Assembly (NCBI GenBank): GCA_040285825.1
Contig: JAUPSS010000003.1
Location: 1,054,001-1,118,000 of the forward strand
Length of the DNA stretch: 64,000 nucleotides
DNA from: Eukaryota sp. TZLM1-RC
Lineage: Eukaryota > Metamonada: BaSk clade
Direction: 5' to 3'
The notes under the pieces were generated by a model that saw nothing but the letters and a program-made list of their open reading frames with translations, did not search any database and was not told where the DNA came from. Below are positions 1-8,002 of this stretch, in pieces (within the stretch, counting starts at the first letter, position 1; the number at the start of each line of letters is the position of its first letter). Both the position numbers and the translations under genes were made by a program.

Positions 1-721
1 GTACAAATCCAAGCAGATATGGTTGACTATTTATTTGTTTATTTTATACGATTCGAAAAATAGGTATGCATTGCGAGCTTAGTGATGTATTCAGAAATTG
101 CTAAAGATTGTATTTACTGAGCAGAATCCACTCAACAAAAGTGAAGTTTAAACAGATTATTTACGTGCTCGTCAATTCTCTGATTACCATATTTTTCGAG
201 ATTTAAATCAAAAAATCTCTGGTTGTAGCAAGAACAAGTGGCTCAAAATGCTTGATGAAGTCAACACAGATGAAGAAAAAAGAACTTATAATGATTAACA
301 ATTATTGGCAAATGGACTGTCAACCTATCAAACAATTTGCGAAAATGAACAGAGAACCAATGTTCATGTTCATTGGCATCTATTTCCTGAAATGGAAGAA
401 TCAGAACCAGTTTATGTTGAAGTTTATTGATTTAGTGGTATGTGAGTTGCGTAAGCTTCTTGAGACGAGCAATGATTTTGTATCTAGTTTTAAATTTAGT
501 CAGTCTCTAATTAAAAAAACAAAGAATATCTGTTACCAATATCAGTAAAGCTTACAATCTTTTTTGCTGCTTCTCATCAAAATGATCCAAATTTCTGACA
601 AATATTAAGTTTTAGCATGTAATTCAATCCATAGACTCAATATTCTTGGCATTTGTATCACTTACTTAATTGCTGATAAATTGTATCGTTCGGTAAAAAA
701 AATTACAATTTTCAATGTTGA
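1..721. other. No recognisable gene
   Basis: AT-rich sequence. The longest open stretch on the plus strand (252-548) opens with TTG rather than ATG, has low-complexity Lys/Asn/Phe-rich content and resembles nothing I know. I see no repeat family member or RNA gene here. Confidence 0.5.
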
Positions 722-1843
722 CTAATTTTGCCTTACTTTTATTAATTTAGAATTGATTTTAACGTGTGATAGAAAACAACAATTAAAAGTAACGAATGAA
801 ATAATCTTACTTGGATAATTGGGACAAGTTATTTCTAAATAAGATAAAAATGGTGGTAATTTTAAAAATTCAAAATCATTCTTTATATTCAAACTTAAAG
901 AGTAAATTAAAGAATCACAAAGATTTTCAATGGAAAAATGGTTCACAAAAATACTTTTCTTGCTTATTTGTTGGAAAAAATGTACTAAAGAAAGCAAAAG
1001 TTCATTAGAACAATAATCAAAGATAAAGCAGTAATTACCATTAGTGGAAATCGCATTTTCTATGTTGAACAAAGGCTTTACCACGATTCCTTCTTGACTA
1101 ATGATGAATTTGATCTTCCTATAGTCAGTGGAACTAAACCTGACAAATTTGATAACATTTAAATTGGGCAAAGATAAATTAAACATAAGATGAAGATGCT
1201 GATCAGAAAGTTCACATAAAATATTCAAATATTTGACACTCGTCAACTGAATGGATGAAGAGCTCACCAATGATGTCAACAAAAAATTACCAATACACAA
1301 TGTTTCGAGACAATGTAGAGAAAGAGTATTTAAAACCCTAATCCCCATTAAAGGACTCGAAGTCATTACATCAGACTCAAACTCCTTTAAACAAACAATT
1401 TGATTTTCAAGCCACAAAACGAACTGCTCAACTTCACCATGAGAAAGAAGGTTAGGGACAAAGAGGACAGTGTTGTGAGGAGAAAGGGAATAATTGAATG
1501 GAGGGTCTGTAGAATAAAAAACGGTAGAGATCTTATGAGCGATTGATCTTGGGGTGAGTGGGTGCTTCATATTAAAGGAAAGGGATGGGAAAAAAGAGGA
1601 TAATGTCAAAAGAGAAGGTATATTGACATTATTAAAAGAAAGGGTGGTTAAGGAACAACAATATGGAAGAATGGCTGATAAGGAAATCAGGGTAGAATTG
1701 TTGAGAGAAGTTAGATTAAGATGATAGAGGTTGGTGAATCGACGTTTGACCAGACGTTTGACTCTATAAGAAATTTCACAACATTTGAGAAGGCTTAGAA
1801 GTGATGAGTAGTTAAAGACACAATCAAGAACAGCTGAAAACAT
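722..1843 (-). CDS. Leucine-rich-repeat-like protein (possible F-box/LRR type)
   Basis: A single ATG-initiated frame of 373 residues ending in TAG. The N-terminus is a short Leu/Cys-rich helical stretch (residues 1-45), which could be a degenerate F-box. It is followed by irregular Leu/Ile/Asn-containing segments with spacing reminiscent of LRRs, for example LYHLNLTSLNNSTL near residue 40 and SLTTLSFNNVNIPSL near 65. Similar segments recur near residues 170-240 and at the C-terminus (LSYLEITCPNYPSKI). In protists such proteins are often substrate adaptors for SCF ubiquitin ligases, but that role is inference. No signal peptide or membrane segment is convincing. The next gene downstream on this strand lies beyond the window edge. 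It could equally be a lineage-specific protein without true LRRs. Confidence 0.6.
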   Translation of the reverse strand: MFSAVLDCVFNYSSLLSLLKCCEISYRVKRLVKRRFTNLYHLNLTSLNNSTLISLSAILPYCCSLTTLSFNNVNIPSLLTLSSFFPSLSFNMKHPLTPRSIAHKISTVFYSTDPPFNYSLSPHNTVLFVPNLLSHGEVEQFVLWLENQIVCLKEFESDVMTSSPLMGIRVLNTLSLHCLETLCIGNFLLTSLVSSSSIQLTSVKYLNILCELSDQHLHLMFNLSLPNLNVIKFVRFSSTDYRKIKFIISQEGIVVKPLFNIENAISTNGNYCFIFDYCSNELLLSLVHFFQQISKKSIFVNHFSIENLCDSLIYSLSLNIKNDFEFLKLPPFLSYLEITCPNYPSKIISFVTFNCCFLSHVKINSKLIKVRQN

Positions 1844-2166
1844 AAGAGAAGTACATTAAAACAAAATAGTTGTTTTGGCAGATTGGTTCAATTGATTGAG
1901 TCTAATTAAAATCATCAAATTACTGATATTTCATATGTTTAAAATTCTTGATTTTGAAGAAATGGACTGTGACAGAAGCTCACAAAATATCGGGTTTGCC
2001 TTGTTCAATTATGATGTTGAACAATTGAAACCTTTACAAATTGTTCATTATTTATGGACTTTATCAGAAAAAAATTTCAAGATTTGTATTTTGTTCTTTC
2101 AATAAAAGTGGTGATATTTGATAAAACTATTTTTTACTTACATAATAAAATCTATATACAATAAAC
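1844..2166. other. Intergenic region, no supported gene
   Basis: This is the gap between two minus-strand genes. A short plus-strand open frame (1896-2105) lacks an ATG start and has no recognisable features. The region presumably holds the promoter of the LRR-like gene and the 3' end signals of the coiled-coil gene. Confidence 0.5.
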
Positions 2167-2817
2167 CTATCGAGTCAACATTAAAGAACGTCGTTGAGCA
2201 GCCAATTGAAGTTTAAGATCAATTAATCTTCTCTTTTCTGCGATAGCAAGAGCACGTTTACGACGAATCTTAGATAGGCGTTGTGAACTTACCTTAGCCT
2301 TTTCAATGACAATTTTTAAACTCCTTGACCGTTGTTCAGCAGCTTGGCTTAGTCTATTTTGAATTTGTACAAGAGTAACTTTCTGGGGTTTAGTTATTCT
2401 TCGAGAAAACAATCTGGCTTTCTGTTGGCGTTGAGAGAGAAGAAAAGAGCGACGTTGGACAGCTTCCTCAAGTTTATTAGAGATTTGTTTGACTGGTTTG
2501 GGTTTGGTCTCTACAAAAGCTTTTTGTTGTTTTTCAAGCAGATAATGTTGTCTATTTCGGGCAGCCCGTTCTTGTTTTTCTCGAGTAAATGCATCTGTTT
2601 CAATCAAGTGTTGACAATGTTGAGTAATTCTTCTAGAGCGAGCAGCTTCAACCTTTTGGGCTTGTAGAGCAGCTTTCCGAGCAACATTCGAGAGAAAAGC
2701 ATTTCGATTGCGCTCATATCGTTCAAGCTTATCAGTAATGACTTGGTGAGAAATGGAACGATCTAGAACTGTGTTTAGCATGATTTCAAAAGGAGACATT
2801 CTGTGAGAAAGAATCAT
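2167..2817 (-). CDS. Basic coiled-coil repeat protein
   Basis: The frame is open further upstream, but the first ATG is at 2817 and a second in-frame ATG follows at 2799, giving about 210-216 residues ending in TAG. Almost the whole protein is predicted helix rich in Arg, Lys, Gln and Ala. A loosely repeated unit of roughly 35 residues of the form (L)-x2-A-x2-RR-x2-L...Q-KA-x6-R recurs, for example at EEAVQRRSFLLSQRQQKAR and SQAAEQRSRSLKIVIEKAK. Such stathmin-like or TCP11-like repeats occur in microtubule- or kinase-associated proteins of fungi and protists. That similarity is by pattern only. There is no membrane segment. It lies just beyond the 3' side of the U1 snRNA gene on the same strand. 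Function unknown. Confidence 0.6.
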   Translation of the reverse strand: MILSHRMSPFEIMLNTVLDRSISHQVITDKLERYERNRNAFLSNVARKAALQAQKVEAARSRRITQHCQHLIETDAFTREKQERAARNRQHYLLEKQQKAFVETKPKPVKQISNKLEEAVQRRSFLLSQRQQKARLFSRRITKPQKVTLVQIQNRLSQAAEQRSRSLKIVIEKAKVSSQRLSKIRRKRALAIAEKRRLIDLKLQLAAQRRSLMLTR

Positions 2818-3185
2818 GATAAGAGACACTCTATAATCGCTTAAAAGAGGTCGACATGTGACAAGAGAGAATGTAATGACATGACAAAACAAACATGATA
2901 CCAAAAGTATTGAGTGAGAACTTAACTAATCAGTACAAGAGGCCATCAGAGAACCAAGTGATGCAACTGCTGTAATAGTCCCATTTATTAGGTTGAAACT
3001 CAGTTACCTCATAAACAACAAGAGTCCTGAGCAGATTGTGTTGTGCTTGTATCTCCATTCCACTACGGGGTTTGTTCAATGGAATGTTGTGACTCATTGA
3101 AAGTAGAGCGTCAATGAAATCCACCTCAGGAGCGAACTGCGTAAGGTTACACCAAGAAGTGACCATACAAAACCCTGATTTTAAC

Positions 3186-3347
3186 ACCAACAGAATAACA
3201 GTTGTTGACATAAAAAAATTACTGTGACCCACCCCAGTCCAAGTGGAGATGAGGGGGCTGTTCTACCACTGTCTCACCACAGTGCAATGGTGGAGGATAG
3301 AACAGAAGTACACATTCATGAGCGTGTACAAGCCACAAAGGTATGTT
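3186..3347 (-). ncRNA. U1: U1 spliceosomal snRNA
   Basis: Read on the minus strand, the RNA begins near 3347 with AACATACCT, which is complementary to an AG/GTATGT donor. Stem-loop I follows as GTACAC paired with GTGTAC, with loop GCTCATGAAT, close to the U1-70K loop consensus GAUCAYGAAG. Stem-loop II is CACC/GGTG and contains ATTGCAC, the core of the U1A binding site. A C-rich/G-rich stem (CCCCC...GGGG) fits stem-loop III. AATTTTTTTATG (about 3209-3221) fits an Sm site, and a final hairpin CAACA...TGTTG (3188-3207) fits stem-loop IV. The length of about 162 nt matches canonical U1. The role is 5' splice-site recognition in the nucleus. The ends are inferred from structure. A shared upstream element lies 33 nt before the 5' end. 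Confidence 0.9.
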
Positions 3348-3367
3348 AAAGATTTTTTAATTTATCG

Positions 3368-3393
3368 AAATTTGAATCCCATCACTAGTGAAG
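3368..3393 (-). promoter_or_regulatory. PSE-like upstream element of U1
   Basis: A 26-bp element beginning CTTCACTAGTGAT on the minus strand. It ends 33 nt (counted from that 13-mer) before the inferred U1 5' end and matches the element before U2 at 23 of 26 positions. It contains the palindrome TTCACTAGTGAA-like core followed by GGATTCAAAT, which resembles a tRNA B box. By position it corresponds to the proximal sequence element of snRNA genes in other eukaryotes. Confidence 0.75.
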
Positions 3394-3674
3394 TGTCTAT
3401 TTAATCACAATTTGCTTGAATATGGTTTGATACTTTCTTCTGGTGATATACACTTCAGTTTTGTTTTTCCCTGTTTGTCATAAACACTGTGCACCAAAAC
3501 AAGATATTAAATCTAATAAAGATGAAGTTAATTTAATTTATCAAAATTCACATAAGATATAACAATAAAAAAATGTACACATCACAAACAACAAACGAAT
3601 TTTCCAAAAAAAATATTAGTCAATATTCAAACAAGTTTGCCTGCCTATGGCAAACTGAAAGGACAACCATCAAC

Positions 3675-4652
3675 TCACTCATTACAGACTTGATCACCAG
3701 TGCTCCAAACACAAGTCTCTATTACCTTACCTTCATCTTGAAAAGACCTCCTCAAAACTCGGGAAAGACAGTCTTTGTCATTCTGACGAGATGTTTCAAA
3801 CTCATAAATCAAATAAGAAGGACAATGATTCATGAAGGCCAAAGTGGAACTACCAGAATCACAAACAAGAGTATCTGAGTAAGTAAATGGTTTTGAAATT
3901 AAAGGTTTATGGGTATGGCCATGAATAACATAGTCAGAAACCAGTTTTGATGAGGAAAACACACCACTTTCATCTTGGCCTGACACGAACTGCTCAAATG
4001 CTGCTTCTTCCAACAAGGCATGCGTTGGCAAAGTCCTACGTGTTGGGGAATGATGTAGACATGTCATTAAAGGAGTTGAATCATCTCTATTTGCCAGTTG
4101 CTTTCTAGCCAATAAACGCTGGTTGTAATCTACTTTTCCCCTTGCTGAAGTGGGTAATATTTGTCCAAATGAGGAGTTTAGCAACAAAACATCCAAAGGT
4201 CCTAATGACAGTACTCTTGGAAACTCTGGGGGCATAAAAGGTCTCATTATCTCATAATTTTTGTAGGAACTAAAACTATACACAAGGTCATCATGGTTAC
4301 CAGGACAACACCATATTTGATTGTTAGATTTCACTGGATAAGCATCATCCTCTATTCTCGGTAGAGGAGTATTATCAACATAAAAAGGACTTGAAAGAAG
4401 AGCATCTCGACACAATGTAAACTCCTCCCTAGTACCTAAACAAGTCAGGTCCCCAGTTATGAGTACATTGTCAGTACCTTCGTTGTGGGCATCCCTCAGC
4501 ATGTCAGGAAATAATGCAGTGTCAAAGACTCTATTGGAAGCAAATTTTCCATTAATTAAGGAAGGTAAGCGCTTGGTGAAGACATCTACAACACGAAAGT
4601 CCTTACTACTAAAGAAATGAAGGTCAGAGAACTGAGCAACACGGTAAGTCAT
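3675..4652 (-). CDS. Calcineurin-like metallophosphoesterase
   Basis: The start is placed at the ATG at 4652. Translation then opens MTYRVAQFSDLHFF, and the extra upstream codons look non-coding. The product has 325 residues. All metal-binding blocks of the metallophosphoesterase fold are present in order: SDLH (residues 9-12), GDLT (67-70), GNHDD (118-122), LHHSP (199-203) and HGHTHKP (244-250). These residues normally bind two metal ions and hydrolyse phosphomono- or diesters. The Asp-His first block and compact size resemble cyclic-nucleotide phosphodiesterase (CpdA/Icc-like) and related cytosolic enzymes, but the substrate cannot be assigned. No signal peptide or membrane segment is visible. 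It lies between the divergent U1 and U2 snRNA genes on the U1 strand. Confidence 0.9.
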   Translation of the reverse strand: MTYRVAQFSDLHFFSSKDFRVVDVFTKRLPSLINGKFASNRVFDTALFPDMLRDAHNEGTDNVLITGDLTCLGTREEFTLCRDALLSSPFYVDNTPLPRIEDDAYPVKSNNQIWCCPGNHDDLVYSFSSYKNYEIMRPFMPPEFPRVLSLGPLDVLLLNSSFGQILPTSARGKVDYNQRLLARKQLANRDDSTPLMTCLHHSPTRRTLPTHALLEEAAFEQFVSGQDESGVFSSSKLVSDYVIHGHTHKPLISKPFTYSDTLVCDSGSSTLAFMNHCPSYLIYEFETSRQNDKDCLSRVLRRSFQDEGKVIETCVWSTGDQVCNE

Positions 4653-5184
4653 GAAGTTGAAATTAATGAGGTTAATTTTGTATAATTTAATATTTTGTTC
4701 CAATTGCACCAATTGTACTATCATTAGACATTGTTTTGCTTCTTCTCTTGTGGACAAAGAAGTAAGTTCACTGTTCATCAAATCTACATATTGAATTGTT
4801 ACAGGGAAGGTTGAAGTCTAACTGTTGTCTAGAATACAGATTTAAACAAGTTTTATTTTGTAATCTGGCTTCAATAGTTTTGATTCACAGGAAGATATTT
4901 ACAACCAATATTGTTCTTTCAAAACGTTTTCTTGCTAAAAGGAAAGGAGACAATAACAAATTGGGCACTAAATACAACCTACTTTCAATAATTTGCTTGA
5001 CATCTAATTATTTTACTAATCTGTCCGGTTTGACTGCCACCTTTAAAACAATTGTTCCGTTTTAACATTTGAGAAAATATTAAAGCGTCAAAATTCATTA
5101 ATTTCAATGAGTCTAGAAGTTAAAAATACTGTATCATTAATTTAGATACACTATTTCTGATTTTATTATATTCTGATAAATTGA
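4653..5184. other. Intergenic region upstream of U2 snRNA
   Basis: No supported gene. An 89-residue plus-strand open frame (4796-5065) has atypical composition and no features. The region presumably carries the promoter of the minus-strand phosphoesterase and distal elements of the U2 gene. Confidence 0.5.
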
Positions 5185-5210
5185 CTTCACTAGTGATAGG
5201 GTTCAAATTG
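5185..5210 (+). promoter_or_regulatory. PSE-like upstream element of U2
   Basis: This 26-bp element begins CTTCACTAGTGATAGGG and continues with TTCAAATTG. It matches the U1 element at 23 of 26 positions. From the end of the 13-mer CTTCACTAGTGAT to the inferred U2 5' end is 34 nt, against 33 nt for U1. The GGGTTCAAATT part resembles a tRNA B box. Conservation of both sequence and spacing on opposite strands supports a shared snRNA promoter element. Confidence 0.75.
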
Positions 5211-5231
5211 GGAAAGAAATCTTTTTCCTTT

Positions 5232-5380
5232 AGTCTTCGCCTATATGGCTTAGATCAAGTGTAGTATCTGTTCTTATCAGTTTGACAGCTGATACGTCCT
5301 CTTCGGAGGGCTTTCTGTCATCGTATTTGTCTCCACCTTCAATGCTCCCGGCCTTACACCTTTGCTGGGTTGCGTTGTTG
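5232..5380 (+). ncRNA. U2: U2 spliceosomal snRNA
   Basis: The 5' half is nearly identical to U2 of other eukaryotes: GGCTTAGATCAAGTGTAG, then TATCTGTTCTTATCAG. It includes GTAGTA (5261-5266), which base-pairs with intron branch sites. Stem-loop IIa (ATCAG...CTGAT) and stem-loop IIb (CCTC-TTCG-GAGG) follow. The Sm site is not obvious; GTATTTGTC near 5314 is the best candidate. A 3' hairpin (CAATGCTCCCGGC paired with GCTGGGTTGCGTTG, about 5340-5377) fits stem-loop IV. The total is about 149 nt, shorter than the human 187-188 nt, which suggests that one 3' stem is missing. The 5' end is inferred by homology and by the promoter spacing shared with U1. Confidence 0.93.
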
Positions 5381-5759
5381 GTTCTATTTTAACAACTGTT
5401 TGGGTCATCTATGTAGATTTCAACTCACCTTTCCCAATGCAGATATGGTAGTTTATCGTGACCTTATTTCGCTGTTGGGTATTCGCTACAGTGTGGAGTG
5501 GACACGGTCCAGTTTTGTACCAGTGACCAGTTATATACCCATATGTCCTTTATACGACATAATTTTCAAACTTACGTCTTTAGACTACCACTTGTTGCAG
5601 TCCACTGACACAGTTATTTACATCACTAAAGTTCTATTTGGTTTATTTTAACAACTATTTGGTCCATGTTTATGGTATTTTAAACCACGTACTCCGGTCT
5701 GAATATATTAGCGTCTTAGGTCCTTCTTCAATGTGTTATATATATTTTTTATAAATTGA
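5381..5759. other. Region downstream of U2 with an imperfect direct repeat
   Basis: No protein gene is supported. A sequence just after U2 (TATTTTAACAACTGTTTGGG, around 5385-5404) returns as TATTTTAACAACTATTTGG around 5645-5663. The first copy could be an snRNA 3'-end formation signal. The second would then mark the end of another, unrecognised transcript lying between them. I could not identify U4, U5 or U6 here. Confidence 0.4.
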
Positions 5760-7475
5760 AATTGATTTTCAACGCTAACAAAACATTAAACAAAAAACTA
5801 GAACTCAATATCCTCAATACACGCATCGACATCATCAAATCTTTTAAGCGCACGATTTTCATACTCTATTCCTAATTGTAATAGTGCTTTGGTCCAAATT
5901 TCTGGAATTGCTTTAAGAATACTAAAACCAATTCTATTGTGCCAGAAATTGAAGTTCAACTCTTTTCCTGCTCTTTCTTTTATTAAACTTCTGAAACCTT
6001 CGAGAAATTTAATGCCAGATATTTCAATGTTACCAAAAAGAGAAACAGCAAATGGAATCAACTGATACTTGACATGCTCAACACGTCCTAACTGAGATAA
6101 GGGTTCATTGTACTTTTTGATTTTGCTCTTTTCAGCAAAGCAAAGTGGAGTTTCATCTCTTTTAGAAAAGTCAATTGCTGAGTCTTTACAAAAATCAACA
6201 GTGACAACATCAACAACTTTAATAACACCATCAGACGCAGGGGTAATTAAATCAGCACGGCGTTTCCCAAAAGTATTTTCATCTTCATTTTCAGATGACA
6301 ACCTTCGCACAAGTGGTTCAACAAAAGCTTCAATGTGATGACTTTTGCACATAGCATATAGTTGGTCTCTAACAGCATCGTGAACAACTGAGCGATATGT
6401 AATATTAAATTTGCAATTAAATAAATGATTCAGATTAATGAGCTGACCACAACGACAAATCAAATCATTTGGCACACTACATGGCCACAGAAAACACCTC
6501 ATCCTGAAAGCAGTTGTCCATTGATGATCATTTAATAATAGACCATATACATTTGGAATCTGGGAAATAAGACAACTTGAGCTACTATCCTTGAGGTCAA
6601 TTAAAAAGTTTGCAAAAACGGGATTCTTTTCTTTAGCCAAGCTAAGACGAACACTGAAACCCAAGTTTTCAAAAACTTTTAATATCTTTTTCTGCAATTT
6701 AGCATATGCAAATTTCAAGGAAATCAAACTCCTGGGTGGAATTTCTTGAATATCAGCAGAAAAGCATTTGGACCATATGTGAGGAGAGATGCATTCAATT
6801 TCACTCTGCAAGGACACTAAATAGTCACTAACACAACATTCTATTAAATGCTGGTTTTCAGGAAAACGTTTCAAAAATTCAAAGACAAAATTTTTTCCTC
6901 CACCGATGAATGCGGCTTTACACAAATATTTTGATTTGTGAAAATCCAGGCCTCCCAATTCTGTGCTACAAAAAATATGACTACGTAAAAAAGAAGAATC
7001 AATATCGAGCAAATTAGCCAAACATTTTGTTCTTAATTCATTAAAAATTCTGCAAAATTCTTCTTCAAAATTATCCAAAAGAGAGGAAAGTTGATTTCGA
7101 ATTTCATCAAAATTGCCTAAATAACAACCTAAAAAACGAAATCCTGATTCAAAATAATTGATAAAAGGAACACTTTGATCATCAATAATGAGATCAGCAG
7201 GCTCTCTACCAATCAATAAACATTTGGAAATATTTAGAGAAAGACCAATTTGATAATAGCGCTGTTGAACAATTTCAGCAATTGTTCTCAATGAATCAAT
7301 TGGACCAATTGTTGATATGTCATCCATCTAAGCAGTTATATGAACATCTGGAAATTCTTGTTTTAATTCACACATTAAAGGATGGATAGCAAGGCAGAAA
7401 AAGAAAGGACCTAATGGATCACCTTGTTTGACACCAGATGATGATATTAGATTGAATTCTTCATAAACAAGAGTT
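5760..7475 (-). pseudogene. LINE family A, 5'-truncated copy (RT + restriction-like endonuclease)
   Basis: The frame runs from a truncated reverse transcriptase (SSSGVKQGDPLGP, then MDD) through a thumb-like region. It continues into a zinc motif (CRCGQLINLNHLFNC) and a restriction-like endonuclease domain with KRRADL and VVDVVTVD. It ends DIEF and a TAG stop at 5798. The 3' end is ...TTTATAAAAAA at about 5745, as in the fragment at 37600-37858. The Tyr codon of the YMDD catalytic motif is replaced by TAG at 7328-7330, and the element stops abruptly near 7475. The copy is therefore dead. 5' truncation is typical of target-primed reverse transcription. The domain order matches R2/CRE/NeSL-type non-LTR elements. 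Confidence 0.88.
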
Positions 7476-8002
7476 CAATGTGTGCTCAATGGTTTCTTTA
7501 AACGTAAGTTATTTTTGCGAGTGTTTTCCATACAGAACTCCACTCTCTTCGATATTACTATGTGGGACACAAACCTCAAAACTTTTGTTGCTATTTTAAC
7601 TTTCCCCACTTATCATTGTATATGAACTCCATTCTGGTTCCTCATCATTCAACTATTTTCAGCAACCAACAACGTTTTACTCATGTGTATATATCTTTAT
7701 AACAAAATATGTCGGATAGCTATTGGTGGAGCCAAGGGGTCTATGTAGAGGGAGTACCACTTCATCACAGCCTTGGATATTGATGTTTGTTTGTCTAACA
7801 TTGTATTGTTAACCCAAACATCAACATTTTTTGTGTATATTGATTGTTGTTAAAACTTGATGTTTGTTGGACAATGTTAATCATATTTTTTAAAACAATT
7901 CAAAATCGTGTTTATTGTCAAAACACAATAAATCAATGTTTTAAAACAAGATGAAAACAAAATCATTTACACTAAACAAAGAAAATGACCACCACTACTT
8001 GA
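7476..8002. other. Intergenic region, no supported gene
   Basis: No coding frame is convincing. A short inverted repeat, CCAAGG (about 7734) with CCTTGG (about 7772), encloses a G-rich segment that might fold, but it matches no RNA family I can name. T- and A-rich sequence near 7900-8000 probably contains the SLY1 3' end signals. Confidence 0.4.

Noticed and set aside
252-548. 98-codon plus-strand ORF
   Set aside because: It starts with TTG, has low complexity and shows no similarity or neighbours that support it.
2930-3211. Minus-strand ORF of 93 codons beginning MSTTVILLVLKSG
   Set aside because: Its ATG lies in the Sm site of the U1 snRNA and the first codons coincide with U1 stem-loop IV. 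No protein family is recognisable.
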